A DNA stretch of 9,422 bases from contig JAKANW010000063.1 of NCBI GenBank assembly GCA_021823555.1, forward strand, positions 1 to 9,422, given 5' to 3'. The notes below the pieces were generated by a model. That model made no database searches, was not told the origin of the DNA, and saw only the letters and a list, made by a program, of their open reading frames with translations. This document shows positions 1 to 6,175 of this stretch, one piece after another. Position numbers and translations under genes: made by a program. The stretch is from Chloroflexota bacterium (GTDB lineage Bacteria; Chloroflexota; Anaerolineae; Anaerolineales; Villigracilaceae). Position 1 is the stretch's first letter, and each line of letters opens with the position of its first letter.

Positions 1-54
1 TTCATCGGCTTTGCGCAAGAGTTGCACGATTTGTTCTGGCTTTCTTCGGTTCAT
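1..54 (-). CDS. IS3-family transposase OrfA, N-terminal 18 codons (cut by window edge)
   Basis: On the minus strand an ATG at 54-52 opens a frame reading MNRRKPEQIVQLLRKADE to the window edge. A basic start followed by K-P-E-Q/E-I-V-x-L/I-L-R is characteristic of the helix-turn-helix OrfA of IS3-type transposases, which binds the IS ends and is fused to the DDE catalytic OrfB by frameshifting. A GGAG ribosome-binding site (complement of 65-68) lies about 10 nt upstream. Only the first helix is visible, so the subgroup cannot be assigned and it cannot be known whether the IS is intact. A different short helical protein is possible but less likely given the adjacent candidate IS end. Confidence 0.72.
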   Translation of the reverse strand, partial: MNRRKPEQIVQLLRKADE

Positions 55-121
55 AAGAGTTTCGCTCCTTTTTTGGCGCTTGACTCTCATTTTACTTGGT
101 CACATTTTCCGAGGCAGGTCA
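1..121 (-). mobile_element. Terminal part of an IS3-like insertion sequence; candidate IS end at 121
   Basis: Upstream of the partial OrfA, the minus strand reads TGACCTGCCTCGGAAAATGT from position 121 inward. IS3-family ends normally begin with TG, and the left inverted repeat usually lies some tens of bases before OrfA, as here (67 bp between the tip and the ATG). Sequence character changes across this point, from the IS to an AT-rich ORF. The other end and the target duplication are outside the window, so the exact tip is an inference. Confidence 0.6.
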
Positions 122-122
122 G

Positions 123-488
123 ATGAGAGGACTGAAACACTACAGATGGAATAGCCCTTATATTAACGATATTTTGTTCAGGAAGGCTTTTGATCCCAAC
201 AAACGCTCATTAAGACCACTAGCCGCAATAGATTTGGTTACAGTTTTTTGGGAAGTCTTTCCACGCTTTAATTATCGGGACTTTGATGGAATATTTGATG
301 TCGCTAATGAACTTAATGATGTTTGGACAGTGGAAGACTTTGAAGCCAAACTGAGGCTTAATTTTTATTTCGGAGCACCAGTTGCAAAATGGTTTGAACA
401 GGGTCTCATTAGGGGTGTTCCCGAAACGCCACGCTACGAAATGATAAGTGAGTTTAGAGGATTACTGCGAGATGTAAATGAATTATGA
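123..488 (+). CDS. Hypothetical protein, AT-rich, possibly 5'-truncated by the IS
   Basis: A 121-residue frame from ATG 123 to TGA 486-488. It could open at TTG 96, but that codon lies inside the predicted IS end, so I prefer the ATG just outside it. The protein is soluble-looking and rich in aromatic and charged residues (for example WEVFPRFNYRDFDGIFDVAN), with no signal peptide, TM segment or motif I recognise. Its DNA is clearly more AT-rich than the rest of the window, which suggests recent acquisition. A GAGG at 111-114 inside the IS end could serve as a ribosome-binding site. The original gene may have been longer, with its 5' part removed by the IS; I cannot tell which. Function unknown. 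Confidence 0.5.
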   Translation: MRGLKHYRWNSPYINDILFRKAFDPNKRSLRPLAAIDLVTVFWEVFPRFNYRDFDGIFDVANELNDVWTVEDFEAKLRLNFYFGAPVAKWFEQGLIRGVPETPRYEMISEFRGLLRDVNEL

Positions 489-499
489 TACGGTAAAAA

Positions 500-625
500 G
501 TGGCTTTACGTCGCCTGTTCTATTTCAAATCGTTCGAAACGCGCGAAGACGAGGTCGGCAAGGAAGCGGTGATGACTGCCATCAACCCGTTCCATCTCCC
601 TAAACGGGAGAGAGAAGCGCGCTGA
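500..625 (+). pseudogene. Short coding remnant (about 41 codons) before a terminator
   Basis: An open stretch from GTG 500 to TGA 623-625 encodes a basic peptide including LRRLFYFKSFETREDEVGK and ending KREREAR. Its codon use is GC-rich and unlike the AT-rich ORF just upstream. It has no ribosome-binding site and is followed 20 bp later by a strong terminator, as expected of the 3' end of a gene whose 5' part was lost when the upstream DNA arrived. I do not recognise the family. It may also be non-coding; the perfect TCTCCC/GGGAGA hairpin within its end (about 595-612) is also compatible with a structured transcript end. Confidence 0.3.
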
Positions 626-645
626 CGAGAGCAGTGCTTCAAACC

Positions 646-672
646 AAAAGGCGGCTGTCACGCCGCCTTTTT
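646..672 (+). terminator. Rho-independent terminator
   Basis: A perfect 10-bp stem (646-655 with 662-671, core AAAGGCGGC/GCCGCCTTT) with a 6-nt loop TGTCAC runs into a T-tract at 668-672. It would terminate transcripts from the left side. The A-rich 5' flank means it could also work from the right. Confidence 0.85.
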
Positions 673-783
673 GATTTCATTCTGGGAGATACCATCCACG
701 AATTTTGTCCACGAATAAACGAATACAGGCGCGTCACTTCGAATATTCGTGTCCCATGCGTGGGTGGTTGACTCGCCGAAGGT

Positions 784-1164
784 GTCTCATCCGCGCCGTG
801 ATTGACCAGAGTCATCGCGTGGACGTGGGTCACGATGAGCGGGGTTTCGCGGGTTCGAGTGGGAAACCTTCGAGTGGGAAACCTGACATGTCTCATCCGC
901 GCCGTGACTGACCAGAGTCATCGCGCGGACAGAGGCCATAATCATCGGACTCTCTCGGAGGCATGTCAGGTTTTTACTGGAATCGAGGAGAAAAACTGGA
1001 TTTGCGGGTTCGGGTGGGAAACCTGACATGTCTCATCCGCGCCGCGTCAAACCGAAACGATTGCGGGGAGGCGCGTCACGATGATCGGGGTTCTGAGGAG
1101 ACCTGACGAAGGTGTCTCACCCGCGCCGTGTCCAACCGAAACGATTGCGGGGACACGCGTCACC
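784..1164. repeat. Four diverged copies of a GC-rich hairpin-forming intergenic repeat
   Basis: Units start at 784, 890, 1030 and 1114, each with GTCTCAYCCGCGCCG. Units 1 and 2 match at 39 of 41 positions (784-824, 890-930). Units 3 and 4 share a second body containing AACCGAAACGATTGCGGGGA. Unit 2 can fold CCGCGC-C-GTGACT / AGTCAT-C-GCGCGG around GACCAG. Unit 4 can fold CGTGTCC/GGACACG. Joints between units carry GGGAAACCTGACATG (876-890, 1016-1030), with an inverted copy at 962-973. Spacing is irregular (106, 140, 84 bp). This resembles a REP/MITE-like family that diversified by local duplication; the family is unknown to me. Confidence 0.7.
879..973. repeat. 12-bp inverted repeat flanking hairpin unit 2
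   Basis: AAACCTGACATG at 879-890 is matched by its exact complement CATGTCAGGTTT at 962-973, enclosing unit 2. A third, direct copy lies at 1019-1030. The pair could be the termini of a roughly 95-bp miniature element or simply repeated joints in opposite orientation. No target duplication is evident. Confidence 0.5.
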
Positions 1165-1181
1165 ATTGCCCTCACCCCTAT

Positions 1182-1202
1182 CCCTCTCCCTTTGGGAGAG
1201 GG
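1182..1202. repeat. Perfect 9-bp palindrome (CCCTCTCCC TTT GGGAGAGGG)
   Basis: A perfect stem with a TTT loop is embedded in CCCTCACCCC...GGGAGTCGG. Elements of this form are scattered between genes in many bacterial genomes. It lacks a following T-run, so it is more likely a dispersed palindromic repeat than a terminator. Confidence 0.65.
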
Positions 1203-1284
1203 GAGTCGGCTGGCAGAAAATTGCCTGCCCACGAGATGGATTTTGATGTATATTTAGACTACCATCCTGTCCACGGAGTCATCT

Positions 1285-1566
1285 GTGTTCGAGCGAATCC
1301 TAAACCAACTTCGAGAAAGAATCCGCACACGGCAATACGTAATGACCGTCCATGCAGATGACGAAATGGATGAGGATGGGTTGAGCATTTTCGACGTGGA
1401 AAGCGCGATTCTGTCAGGTAAGATTATCGAACGCCAGAAAGACCAGAGTACAGGCGAATGGAAGTATCTCGTCAGAGGCGAATCGCTGGCTGGCGAATCG
1501 GTCGTTACCGTGACCAAAATCAGCCCGACTGGAAAACTGGTATTTGTCACTGTGTTTCGTGAATAA
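1285..1566 (+). CDS. DUF4258-family protein (RelE-like, probable toxin component)
   Basis: 93 residues, GTG start with GGAG at 1275-1278. The pattern RQYVMTVHADDEM-EDGLS-DVE-AILSGKIIERQ (about residues 16-51), then YLVRG and a C-terminal beta strand KLVFVTVF (84-91), is that of DUF4258. This is a small alpha/beta family regarded as related to RelE/ParE-type toxins and often found beside YgiT-type zinc-finger proteins. The conserved His23 and acidic cluster at 25-31 are present. The next gene starts 9 bp downstream with its own ribosome-binding site, giving a two-gene operon. By analogy it would act on RNA or translation and be neutralised by its partner, but no activity can be proved from sequence. 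It is full length for the family. Confidence 0.8.
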   Translation: MFERILNQLRERIRTRQYVMTVHADDEMDEDGLSIFDVESAILSGKIIERQKDQSTGEWKYLVRGESLAGESVVTVTKISPTGKLVFVTVFRE

Positions 1567-1575
1567 GGAGAAACT

Positions 1576-1809
1576 ATGACCTGCGACATTTGCGGCAAAA
1601 AAGGAGCCGAAGTCCGTTATATGACGCGCAGTTACGGCAAAGGCGCGAATTTATTGATTATCGAGAAAGTGCCTGTGGTGGTCTGTCCCAACTGCGGTGA
1701 GAGTTATCTCACCGCGGAAACATTGCACGAGATCGAAAGGATCAAATTGCACCGAAAGAATCTGGCAAAGTTGAAAAGCGTGGCTGTGGCCGAGTTTGTG
1801 GACGTATGA
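1576..1809 (+). CDS. YgiT-type zinc-finger protein (probable antitoxin partner)
   Basis: 77 residues with AAGGAG at 1565-1570 before the ATG. Cys3-x2-Cys6 and Cys37-x2-Cys40 form the zinc knuckle of the YgiT/MqsA N-terminal domain, separated by a beta-rich stretch (LLIIEKVPVVVCPNCG). The second half, TAETLHEIERIKLHRKNLAKL, is the typical short helix after the second knuckle. Unlike full MqsA (about 130 residues) there is no C-terminal HTH DNA-binding domain, which is the usual short form beside DUF4258 proteins. Autoregulation by DNA binding is therefore uncertain. It follows the DUF4258 gene in the same operon and is followed at once by a terminator. Toxin-antitoxin function is inferred from family pairing. 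Confidence 0.85.
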   Translation: MTCDICGKKGAEVRYMTRSYGKGANLLIIEKVPVVVCPNCGESYLTAETLHEIERIKLHRKNLAKLKSVAVAEFVDV

Positions 1810-1816
1810 ATTGAAA

Positions 1817-1844
1817 ATCCGAGGTCGCAAGGCTTCGGATTTTT
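1817..1844 (+). terminator. Rho-independent terminator of the DUF4258/YgiT operon; insertion site of the intron
   Basis: An 11-bp stem AATCCGAGGTC / GGCTTCGGATT with two G-T wobbles is closed by a GCAA tetraloop and followed by TTTTTGTT. The group IIC intron begins right after this tract, the usual target geometry of class C introns, which recognise a terminator stem-loop instead of a long IBS2. Confidence 0.85.
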
Positions 1845-2033
1845 GTTGTGCGCCCAGCATGGGCGATGACTAGAGGGTGAAAGACCCTTACGGAGGTTGA
1901 TTGCACCAACCGTTAGCCAAAGGCAAGGGCGTCACCGTGAGGCGAGGTCTGGAGGAAGCCGGAGGCAAACCTGCGACTTGAGGAACACGAAGCGCATGAG
2001 AGGCTGTCCAAGTCGGGCGAGTTAGCAACAGAT

Positions 2034-2038
2034 AACAA
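2034..2038 (+). other. Candidate EBS1 of the intron (AACAA)
   Basis: AACAA in the loop AGATAACAAAG of domain I is exactly complementary to TTGTT (1843-1847), the five bases immediately before the intron. In related IIC introns EBS1 occupies this A-rich loop. The match supports both the 5' boundary and the orientation. A second AACA at 2027-2030 is an alternative. Confidence 0.5.
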
Positions 2039-2410
2039 AGCCCAATGCAATCAAGGACTTGGGAAGTAAATGCGACAAGGGTGCAGGGAAAGTCAACGTT
2101 CTTACCTGGGGAGACCTGTCATTCGGCTTTCAGAGTAACTCTGGTCGTGAGGTCAGACTGAGATGACAGGAGTCAGCCGAGGCCATAGTACCAGCGAGGA
2201 GCAAGGGGTCGGCTGGGAAGGGCTGAACATCGAGAGGATGAGTATGCTGAGTAGTTCGTGGGATGAACATAGAAGACCGAATCTCTCGGATAGAGAAACT
2301 ACTGTGCAAACGAAATGGGTGAAGCCTGTGGGAGTTGTGCAGAGGGTCGAGCCGTCCCCGGCACGAGACGGAGGAAAATCCAGTGCAAGAAGTTCTGTGC
2401 TACTCTCGGT

Positions 2411-2488
2411 GAACCGCTCCGCTTTGCGTGCGGCCCCGCATGTCCGGTGGTGTGAGAGGGAGCGGTTAGCCGCCGCTCCCTACTCGAT
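2411..2488 (+). ncRNA. Intron domains V and VI and 3' splice site
   Basis: Domain V spans 2411-2450 (GAACCGC ... GGTGG) and domain VI is a perfect 8-bp stem GGGAGCGG (2458-2465) / CCGCTCCC (2473-2480) with loop TTAGCCG. The A at 2482 in CCTACTCGAT is the expected branch point, 7 nt from the 3' end counted inclusively. Domain V is unusual: about 40 nt instead of 33-34. After CCGC, its 5' strand (TCCGCTTTGC) does not pair cleanly with the 3' strand (ATGTCC), and the terminal loop is GCCC rather than a GNRA-like loop. Confidence 0.8.
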
Positions 2489-2494
2489 TATAAT
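2466..2494 (+). promoter_or_regulatory. Candidate promoter of the glycosyltransferase gene
   Basis: A perfect TATAAT (2489-2494) begins on the first base after the intron. A weak -35 TTAGCC (2466-2471) sits 17 bp upstream, inside the domain VI loop. The start codon is only 12 nt beyond the -10 with no Shine-Dalgarno sequence, implying a very short leader. The -35 is poor, so only the -10 is well supported. Confidence 0.45.
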
Positions 2495-2506
2495 TGCCAG
2501 CGTCCT

Positions 2507-4075
2507 ATGCAACTCACACGTCGAACCTATCGCCTCTCTTTGATCCTGCTTGCCCTGCTGGGGCTGGTCTTCGTCCTCATCACGACGCACAAATATGGTG
2601 CAGGCGTCTCGTCCGATGCAGTCCGCGCCATGGGCGCGTCAGATAGCCTGCTGGCGGGCAGGGGCTTTGTGGATAATGTGGATTCTCCCTACATCCAATG
2701 GCCGCCGCTGTATCCGCTTTTGCTGGCAGCGCTCAGCCTCATCACGCGGCTGGATGTTTTTCATGTGGCCTGGTATTTGAATGTCCTGCTGTTCCCAGTC
2801 AATATCTGGTTGTGGGGGCTGCTGTTCGAGCGGATTTTTCCCGACCATCCTGGCTATGCCCTGTTTGCCGGCCTGGCAGCTTTGATCTCCAGCTCGATGA
2901 TCCGCATTTACGCCAATGTGGCCTCCGATCCGTTGTTCGTTACTTTCATGATTTTGTTCTTTCTGGCGGCTGGCGATTATTTGGAAACGGCCTCACCGCG
3001 CAGCCTGTGGTGGATGTTTATCCTGGCGGGACTATCCTTGTTGCAACGTTATTTGGGTATTGTTTTATTTGGAGTTGGCGGATTGGTTGTACTCGTCAAG
3101 GAGAATTGGCGCGGGTTTGTGAAACTGCTTCTCCCTGCCGGGTTATCCTTCCTGCCCTTGGCGGCCTGGCTGCTCCTGCACAATTATTTGGGATACCACA
3201 CGATCTTCGGTCCGCGTTCGTATGAAGAGATGTTGCCGCTGGAGAACATGAGTCTCTCCATGACTAAGATCCTGCACTGGTTCCTGCCATACCTGCCGGG
3301 CTTGAAATCGCTCCTGCTCCGCCCGTTGACGATCCTTTTGCCATTGGCAGTCCTGCTCCTCATTCTGAATTTCCGGCGCAAAGAGAACTGGTCCGCCTGG
3401 GGCAGGGCACTGGCGGGACGTTTCGTCTGGCCGGGGCTGGTCTTTTCCGTGGTCTATTATTTTCTGTTGGCCTTTACCGTCAACACCATTGACCATCGTG
3501 ACCTGACATCGGATCGATACTATATCATCGTCCAACCTGTCGCTCTGGTTTTCCTTCTGTTTGTTTGGGAATATTTGATCCTCCCGCATTTGAGCCGCGC
3601 CCGCGCGCTGTATGTCTTTGGGATTGCGGTCGCGTGGCTGTGGCTGGTCTATCCGATCTATGATTTGCAGGGATACCTGCGCCTGGCCTTGCAGAACGGC
3701 GAACCGAGCAATTACAACATTTACAATTCCAGCTACTTCATGGACATGAAAGTGACCCAGGTCGGGCGCGGACTGGCGCAGCAGAATTCCTCGGCTGTGA
3801 TCTACAGCAATTATGTCAACCTGCTTTGGTTCCAATACAAACGTCCGATCCATACCCTTTTGCCGGTGGATAATTCCCTGCCGCAGGAACAGCGTCTGGC
3901 GATCCTGCGAGCCAACTACCCCGGCTGGCCCGGCCAGGAGAGTGGATATATCATCTGGTACACCCCCAACGAATACAAATATCTCGCCTCTCCCGCCGAC
4001 CTGAGCTTGGTTGCCCACCTTGAGCTGATCTACAAGGATGACAATGGCGAGATTTATCGAGTGAGTCCGAAATAA
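2507..4075 (+). CDS. Polytopic GT-C-type glycosyltransferase (GT39/PMT-like)
   Basis: 522 residues with about ten or more hydrophobic helices. TM1 spans residues 9-26 and is followed by the first extracytoplasmic loop SSDAVRAMGASDSLLAGRGF. Its Asp37 is placed like the catalytic acidic residue of GT-C enzymes. Next comes the signature WPPLYPLLLAALS (65-77), common in PMT/ArnT-like proteins. Such enzymes move a sugar from a polyprenyl-phosphate donor to a lipid or protein on the outer face of the membrane. The last 120 residues form a soluble tail (for example SSAVIYSNYVNLLWF, GYIIWYTPNEYKYL), as in many large members of the family. The acceptor and sugar cannot be predicted. The gene stands alone, preceded by the intron and followed by a terminator. 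ATG 2507 is the first start after TATAAT, and the N-terminal RR plus hydrophobic helix fits it. Confidence 0.75.
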   Translation: MQLTRRTYRLSLILLALLGLVFVLITTHKYGAGVSSDAVRAMGASDSLLAGRGFVDNVDSPYIQWPPLYPLLLAALSLITRLDVFHVAWYLNVLLFPVNIWLWGLLFERIFPDHPGYALFAGLAALISSSMIRIYANVASDPLFVTFMILFFLAAGDYLETASPRSLWWMFILAGLSLLQRYLGIVLFGVGGLVVLVKENWRGFVKLLLPAGLSFLPLAAWLLLHNYLGYHTIFGPRSYEEMLPLENMSLSMTKILHWFLPYLPGLKSLLLRPLTILLPLAVLLLILNFRRKENWSAWGRALAGRFVWPGLVFSVVYYFLLAFTVNTIDHRDLTSDRYYIIVQPVALVFLLFVWEYLILPHLSRARALYVFGIAVAWLWLVYPIYDLQGYLRLALQNGEPSNYNIYNSSYFMDMKVTQVGRGLAQQNSSAVIYSNYVNLLWFQYKRPIHTLLPVDNSLPQEQRLAILRANYPGWPGQESGYIIWYTPNEYKYLASPADLSLVAHLELIYKDDNGEIYRVSPK

Positions 4076-4103
4076 TAAAATAGCCTCCCTCATCCTGGTA
4101 CAA

Positions 4104-4140
4104 AAACAGCCCTCGCCCGAAAGCGAAGGCTGTTTCTTTC
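4104..4140. terminator. Probable bidirectional terminator between convergent genes
   Basis: AAACAGCC (4104-4111) pairs with GGCTGTTT (4128-4135). After a C/A mismatch the stem continues TCGC/GCGA around CCGAAA. It has an A-rich 5' side and a T-rich 3' side (TTTCTTTCC), so it can serve both the glycosyltransferase gene and the fhs gene that ends at 4157. Confidence 0.8.
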
Positions 4141-4156
4141 CTCTTGCTTCTTTTCT

Positions 4157-6175
4157 TTAGAACAATCCCACCACCTTGCCGGTCTCCAAATCCAGGTCTA
4201 CATCATAGAACACCGGACGGGTTGGCAGGCCGGGCATGGTCCTCATCTCGCCCAGCAGCGGATAGAGGAAGCCTGCACCCACGCTGGCGCGGATATCGCG
4301 CACGGGCACGCGGAAGCCGGTCGGCGCACCCTTGATGGCAGCCTCAGTAGTGAATGACAGGTGCGTCTTTGCCATGCAAATCGGCAGGCCGTCGAAGCCC
4401 AACTGTGTATACAGGGCGATCTTCTTCTCGGCTTCTTCCGAGTAGTCCACGCCGTCCGCGCCGTAGATCTCCCTGGCGATGGCCTCGATCTTTTCCTTGA
4501 TCGAAATATCCAGCGGATAGAGCTGCTGGAAATTGCTGGGTTTCTCGGCTGCCTTGACCACCGCCTCGGCCAGTTTGATCGCACCCTTGCCGCCATCGGC
4601 CCAGTGAGTCGAGACGACCGCATCCATTGCTCCCGCCTCCAGTGCCGCCTTGCGGACCAGTTCCACTTCGGCGGGGGTGTCCGTAGCAAAGGAATTGACC
4701 GCCACCACCACGTTCACGCCGTACTTGAGCGCGTTCCTGATGTGGCGTTCCATGTTCGGCAGGCCCTTGCGCAGCAGGTCCAGGTTTTCGTCGGTGTACT
4801 CGGCCGCCAGCGGTTTGCCAGCCACCACCTTTGGCCCGCCGCCGTGCATCTTCAGCGCACGCACCGTGGCGACCAGCACCACCACCTGCGGCACCAATCC
4901 ACTGGAGCGGCATTTGATGCCGAAGAATTTTTCCATGCCGATGTCCGCGCCGAAGCCGGACTCGGTGACGACGTAGCCATCCTTGCCGACCAGCTTGAGC
5001 GCGATCTTGTCGGCGATGATGGAGGACTGTCCGTGCGCGATATTGGCAAACGGTCCCGCGTGAACGAAGGCGGGCGTCCCCTCCAGGGTCTGCATCAGGT
5101 TCGGTTTGATGGCATCCTTCATCAATACGGTTAACGCGCCGGCCACGCCCAGGTCTTCCGCAGTGACGGCTTCGCCTCTCTTGTTCGTGCCGATCACCAT
5201 CGCGCCCAGGCGCTCGCGCATATCAGCCAGGCTGGTGGTCAGCGCCAGGATAGCCATGATCTCGGAAGCGACCGTAATATCATAGCCGGAGCGATGCTCA
5301 AAGCCTGCCTCATCTTTTCCGAGACCCACTTCGATATCACGCAGGAAGCGGTCATTGATGTCAATCACGCGCCGCCAGGTAATGGACGCCGGGTCAATAT
5401 CGAGCCGGACAAAACGGCTGCGTTCTTCGGGAGTCAATTCATTCGGATCGGTCTTATCAACACCAAGTTTCTTCAAGCGCCGCAGCATGGTGGGGGAAAA
5501 CCTGCGATTGCCCTTTTTATCCGGCGGGCACAACGCATTGAAGAGTTTCTCATCATCCTGCTGCGCCTCGTGCATCATGCGCACGTCAAGGGCTGCCGCA
5601 CACAGGTTATGTGCGGCCGTGATGGCGTGGATGTCGCCGGTCAGGTGCAGGTTGAAATCTTCCATTGGGACGACCTGCGAGTATCCGCCCCCAGCCGCGC
5701 CGCCTTTGATGCCAAAGGTCGGTCCCTGTGAAGGCTGGCGGATAGCAGTCATGACTTTCTTGCCGAGATGCGCGCCCAGGGCCTGCGACAGGCCGACTGT
5801 GGTGGTGGTCTTGCCTTCGCCAAGCGGGGTGGGAGTAATGGCCGTCACGTCAATGTATTTGCCGTCCGGGCGGTTCTTCAGCCGTTCCAGGATTTCCAGT
5901 TTAACCTTTGCCTTGTACGACCCAAAGAGTTCAAGTTCGTTTTCGCGGATGCCAAGTTCCCCGGCCACCTGGAGGATGGGCTTGAGCCTGGCCTCCTGTG
6001 CGATCTCGATGTCCGAAGGCACCGGACGACGCAGTTTCAATCGGATCGGGACGAAACCAGGGACGGCTTTTCTTTTTACAACTGCTGTCTTTTTTACAGC
6101 AGGCTTCTTGGCCGCAACTTTTTTCGTAGTGGCTTTTTGGGCCTTGCCCCTTTGGGCTTTTGCTTTGATTGCCAT
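4157..6175 (-). CDS. fhs: Formate-tetrahydrofolate ligase, long eukaryotic-like type with Lys/Ala-rich N-terminal tail
   Basis: Forms 10-formyl-tetrahydrofolate from formate, tetrahydrofolate and ATP in cytosolic one-carbon metabolism. It has the P-loop [11 protein letters not shown] (116-126), the family signatures [11 protein letters not shown] (155-165) and [12 protein letters not shown], plus MQTLEGTP and [11 protein letters not shown] (361-382). At 672 residues it exceeds the usual bacterial 550-560. It has the segment [11 protein letters not shown]...[22 protein letters not shown] (about 216-267) and [20 protein letters not shown] (147-166), wording typical of plant and animal C1-THF synthases. 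Residues 1-37 contain 12 Lys and 2 Arg, no acidic residue, and repeated KK-A/P-A-KK units like a histone H1 or HU tail; catalytic homology starts near residue 50. AAAGGAG (complement of 6181-6187) supports the ATG. It follows ipk by 90 bp on the same strand. Confidence 0.96.
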   Translation of the reverse strand: MAIKAKAQRGKAQKATTKKVAAKKPAVKKTAVVKRKAVPGFVPIRLKLRRPVPSDIEIAQEARLKPILQVAGELGIRENELELFGSYKAKVKLEILERLKNRPDGKYIDVTAITPTPLGEGKTTTTVGLSQALGAHLGKKVMTAIRQPSQGPTFGIKGGAAGGGYSQVVPMEDFNLHLTGDIHAITAAHNLCAAALDVRMMHEAQQDDEKLFNALCPPDKKGNRRFSPTMLRRLKKLGVDKTDPNELTPEERSRFVRLDIDPASITWRRVIDINDRFLRDIEVGLGKDEAGFEHRSGYDITVASEIMAILALTTSLADMRERLGAMVIGTNKRGEAVTAEDLGVAGALTVLMKDAIKPNLMQTLEGTPAFVHAGPFANIAHGQSSIIADKIALKLVGKDGYVVTESGFGADIGMEKFFGIKCRSSGLVPQVVVLVATVRALKMHGGGPKVVAGKPLAAEYTDENLDLLRKGLPNMERHIRNALKYGVNVVVAVNSFATDTPAEVELVRKAALEAGAMDAVVSTHWADGGKGAIKLAEAVVKAAEKPSNFQQLYPLDISIKEKIEAIAREIYGADGVDYSEEAEKKIALYTQLGFDGLPICMAKTHLSFTTEAAIKGAPTGFRVPVRDIRASVGAGFLYPLLGEMRTMPGLPTRPVFYDVDLDLETGKVVGLF

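Larger units (their letters stand above)
673..1284. other. Gene-free, repeat-rich intergenic region
   Basis: No credible gene is present: open frames on both strands lack ribosome-binding sites, overlap each other and merely translate repeats. The region holds an inverted CACGAATA (710-717) / TATTCGTG (744-751), the GC-rich hairpin repeat units described separately, a direct duplication of TCGAGTGGGAAACCT (855-869 and 870-884), and a perfect palindrome at 1182-1202. The last 80 bp presumably carry the promoter of the DUF4258 gene; TATATT at 1249-1254 is a weak -10 candidate without a convincing -35. Confidence 0.7.
1848..2488 (+). mobile_element. Group IIC intron lacking an encoded reverse transcriptase
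   Basis: The 5' end GTGCGCCCAGCATGGGCG and the following GGGTGAAAGACCCT are the start of domain I of bacterial group IIC introns. Further blocks of that class follow in order: TTAGCC-AAGGCAAGGG, GGAGGAAGCCGGAGGCAAACC, GAGGAACACGAA, GATAACAAAG, GGGAAAGTCAACGTTCTTACC-GGGGAG, and domain III GTCAG-CGAGGCCATAGTACC. Domain VI (2458-2480) and the 3' end CTACTCGAT finish it. The total is 641 nt. A mobile IIC intron carries a roughly 420-residue RT-maturase in domain IV; here domain IV (about 2235-2405) has no RT motif and no long matching frame. It is therefore either an ORF-less intron needing a maturase in trans or an internally deleted relic. It sits just after a terminator, as is normal for IIC. 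Confidence 0.9.

Noticed and set aside
784..1164. CRISPR array
   Set aside because: Spacing is irregular (84-140 bp), units are diverged, spacers themselves contain repeats, and no cas gene is nearby.
1182..1202. Terminator
   Set aside because: A strong stem but no following T-run and no gene ending just before it; better explained as a dispersed palindromic repeat.
639..1232. Overlapping short frames on both strands in the repeat region
   Set aside because: They simply translate the repeat units (for example HGADET peptides), lack ribosome-binding sites and conflict with each other.
2163..2543. 126-codon plus-strand frame
   Set aside because: It lies across intron domains II-VI and the downstream gene's start, translates conserved ribozyme structure (domain V read as 'PHVRWCERE'), and has no RT motif.
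3143..4093. 316-codon minus-strand frame opposite the glycosyltransferase
   Set aside because: Shadow of the hydrophobic plus-strand gene: Gln/Arg/Asp-rich low-information protein, no ribosome-binding site, and the plus-strand product has clear TM and GT-C signatures.
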